Positions 62,757 to 64,000 of a stretch of 64,000 nt of DNA are shown piece by piece. Each line of letters starts with the position of its first letter. Within the stretch, counting starts at the first letter, position 1. The stretch is from positions 372,001-436,000 of the forward strand of contig NZ_JARBWD010000001.1 of assembly GCF_030140925.1 (NCBI RefSeq). The letters run 5' to 3'. The notes below the pieces were generated by a model, which saw only the letters and a program-made list of their open reading frames with translations, ran no database searches and had not been told where the DNA came from. This stretch comes from Parerythrobacter aestuarii. Its GTDB lineage: Bacteria > Pseudomonadota > Alphaproteobacteria > Sphingomonadales > Sphingomonadaceae. The position numbers and the translations under genes were made by a program.

Positions 62757-64000
62757 ATGTCCGAGACTGAACCAGCCCCGTCAGTAACGCGCCTGTTCGA
62801 AGGCGAACCCGCCGAAGGCGCGCAGCCCAAGCGCCGCTCGCTGGGCCCGCTACGCATGATCTATCGCGAAGCGGCAAAGTACCCGGACAAGGTCGCGCTG
62901 GCGTTCCTCGCCCTGGTGATTACCGCAGCAGCGACACTGGCGATTCCCGCCGGATTCAAGCTGATCATCGATAACGGTTTCGGTGGTGGCGGCGACCCGG
63001 CCAATATCGGTCGCTGGTTTCGCTACCTGTTGATGATCGTCGGCGTGCTGGCGATCGGGACGGCGCTGCGGTTCTACTTCGTCAGCTGGATCGGAGAGCG
63101 CGTGGTGGCCGACATAAGGCTCAAGGTGCATGCCAATCTGCTGCGGCAGGAACCGGGCTTCTATGAAGAGAACAGCCCCAAGGAAATCTCCAGCCGCATG
63201 ACCAGCGACACGGCGATTATCGAGCAAGTGGTCGGAACCACGGTCTCGGTAGCGCTGCGTAACACGCTAATGGCGATCGGCGGGACGAGCTACCTGTTCT
63301 GGCTCGCGCCTTCGATGACCATGGGTCTCGCCTTGGTGATCCCGGCGGTGGTCATTCCGATCACGGTGTTCGGTCGGCGGCTGCGCAATGTCTCGCGCAC
63401 CAGCCAGGACCGCGTGGCCGATGTCGGCGCGATGGTGACCGAAGTGCTGTCGGCGATGAAGATCGTCCAGTCGTTCAACCAGGAAGGCCGCGAGACCACC
63501 CGCTTCGGCGAAGCGGTCGAGCGCATTTTCGCTGTCGCCAAGCGGCGCATCCTGATTCGTGCAGCGATGACTTCGGTGATCATCCTGTTGATCTTCGGCT
63601 CCATCACCCTGCTGATGTGGCGCGGTGCCGTGGGCGTCAGCGAAGGAGCGATATCGGGCGGCACAATCGCCGCTTTTGTGATTACCGGCGGCTTGGTTGC
63701 GGGTGCATTCGGCTCACTGACCGAGGTCTATGGCGACCTTCTGCGCGGGGCCGGTGCGGCCAGCCGCTTGAACGAACTGCTGACGGCTGAGCCGCAAATC
63801 GCAGCTCCGGCGCGCAGCCAGTCGCTGCCCACGCCCGCACGCGGCAGCCTGTCGTTCCGCAATATTACCTTTCGCTATCCGACCCGGCCCGATGCCCCTG
63901 CGCTGAAGGACTTTACGCTCGAAGTCGAACCAGGCGAGACGGTCGCCATCGTGGGTCCCTCGGGTGCCGGCAAATCGACCATCTTCCAGCTGGCCGAGCG
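62757..64000 (+). CDS. ABC transporter, fused permease and ATPase, MsbA-like (3' truncated)
   Basis: The first 414 codons are visible and the frame runs off the window. The protein starts MSETEPAPSVTRLFEGEPA (a polar cytosolic leader of about 45 residues). Six predicted transmembrane helices follow (first at KVALAFLALVITAAATLAI), and ABC ATPase begins with FRNITFRYPTRPDAPALKDF, a conserved A-loop Tyr, and Walker A GPSGAGKST near the end. The fused order (membrane domain, then nucleotide-binding domain) is that of lipid/drug exporters of ABCB type. It is divergent from phaZ. Confidence 0.9.
   Translation, partial: MSETEPAPSVTRLFEGEPAEGAQPKRRSLGPLRMIYREAAKYPDKVALAFLALVITAAATLAIPAGFKLIIDNGFGGGGDPANIGRWFRYLLMIVGVLAIGTALRFYFVSWIGERVVADIRLKVHANLLRQEPGFYEENSPKEISSRMTSDTAIIEQVVGTTVSVALRNTLMAIGGTSYLFWLAPSMTMGLALVIPAVVIPITVFGRRLRNVSRTSQDRVADVGAMVTEVLSAMKIVQSFNQEGRETTRFGEAVERIFAVAKRRILIRAAMTSVIILLIFGSITLLMWRGAVGVSEGAISGGTIAAFVITGGLVAGAFGSLTEVYGDLLRGAGAASRLNELLTAEPQIAAPARSQSLPTPARGSLSFRNITFRYPTRPDAPALKDFTLEVEPGETVAIVGPSGAGKSTIFQLAE

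Overview
The window is a high-GC alphaproteobacterial chromosome segment, most likely from Sphingomonadales, family Erythrobacteraceae (Erythrobacter, Porphyrobacter or Altererythrobacter type). The basis is the dense, mostly ATGA/TGATG-coupled gene packing, the DUF3576 lipoprotein, a LuxR-HTH/DUF4019 membrane regulator, an exosortase-A-associated glycosylation pair and polyhydroxybutyrate genes. I recognise these as typical of the group but could not run a search. I see no tRNA, rRNA, CRISPR array, transposase or prophage. Both ends cut through a gene: a DUF455 gene on the left and an ABC exporter on the right.

Layout, 1-19 kb. A DUF455 remnant and an M23 peptidase are followed by a tightly coupled acyl-CoA ligase / cytochrome P450 / SDR operon (1.5-5.1 kb), which looks catabolic for a hydrophobic substrate. 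Next come a YqiJ/flotillin membrane pair, convergent galU, and murA. A group of small regulatory or unknown genes follows: an NTF2-like membrane protein, an RHH regulator, a PilZ protein and a LuxR-DUF4019 protein. Then come acetoacetyl-CoA reductase (phaB), an unknown exported protein, and the housekeeping run DUF3576-leuS-lptE-holA.

Layout, 19-39 kb. This is a complete Wzx/Wzy-type exopolysaccharide locus in two arms that face each other and meet at 27.72 kb. The plus arm holds the initiating sugar transferase, two GT4 glycosyltransferases, an O-antigen-ligase-like protein, an unknown protein coupled to an SGNH hydrolase, and a GT2. The minus arm, read from 38.8 down to 27.7 kb, holds an NTP_transf_5 protein, an epimerase-like SDR, a Wzx flippase, a second polymerase/ligase, Wza, the Wzc tyrosine autokinase, an unknown exported protein, WcaF, a second hexapeptide transferase and a GT2. 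The locus lies between holA and lptA. It appears to have displaced lptB and its neighbours from their usual place after lptA.

Layout, 39-64 kb. rnd-lptC-lptA (minus), ung, a DksA-like protein plus a GNAT pair behind an upstream region with strong palindromes, and an enoyl-CoA hydratase-like gene. Next are a Tat-exported cupin facing an HxlR regulator, an OprB-like porin, and gltD and gltB separated by an inverted REP-like repeat. A large acidic disordered membrane protein follows, then an orphan exosortase-A-type glycosylation pair (GT4 and O-glycosylation ligase) with a coupled 43-codon micro-ORF between them. The window ends with MaoC, thiolase, a carboxymuconolactone decarboxylase family gene, a lipoprotein, DUF4126, an intracellular PHB depolymerase with a PhaR-like operator in its promoter, and the 5' part of an MsbA-type ABC transporter.

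The main theme is envelope polysaccharide production and export: galU for the nucleotide sugar precursor, the EPS locus, lptACE, the exosortase-type pair, and PilZ as a possible c-di-GMP input. A second theme is PHB and acyl-CoA metabolism (phaB, phaZ, thiolase, MaoC, the hydratase-like gene and the P450 operon).
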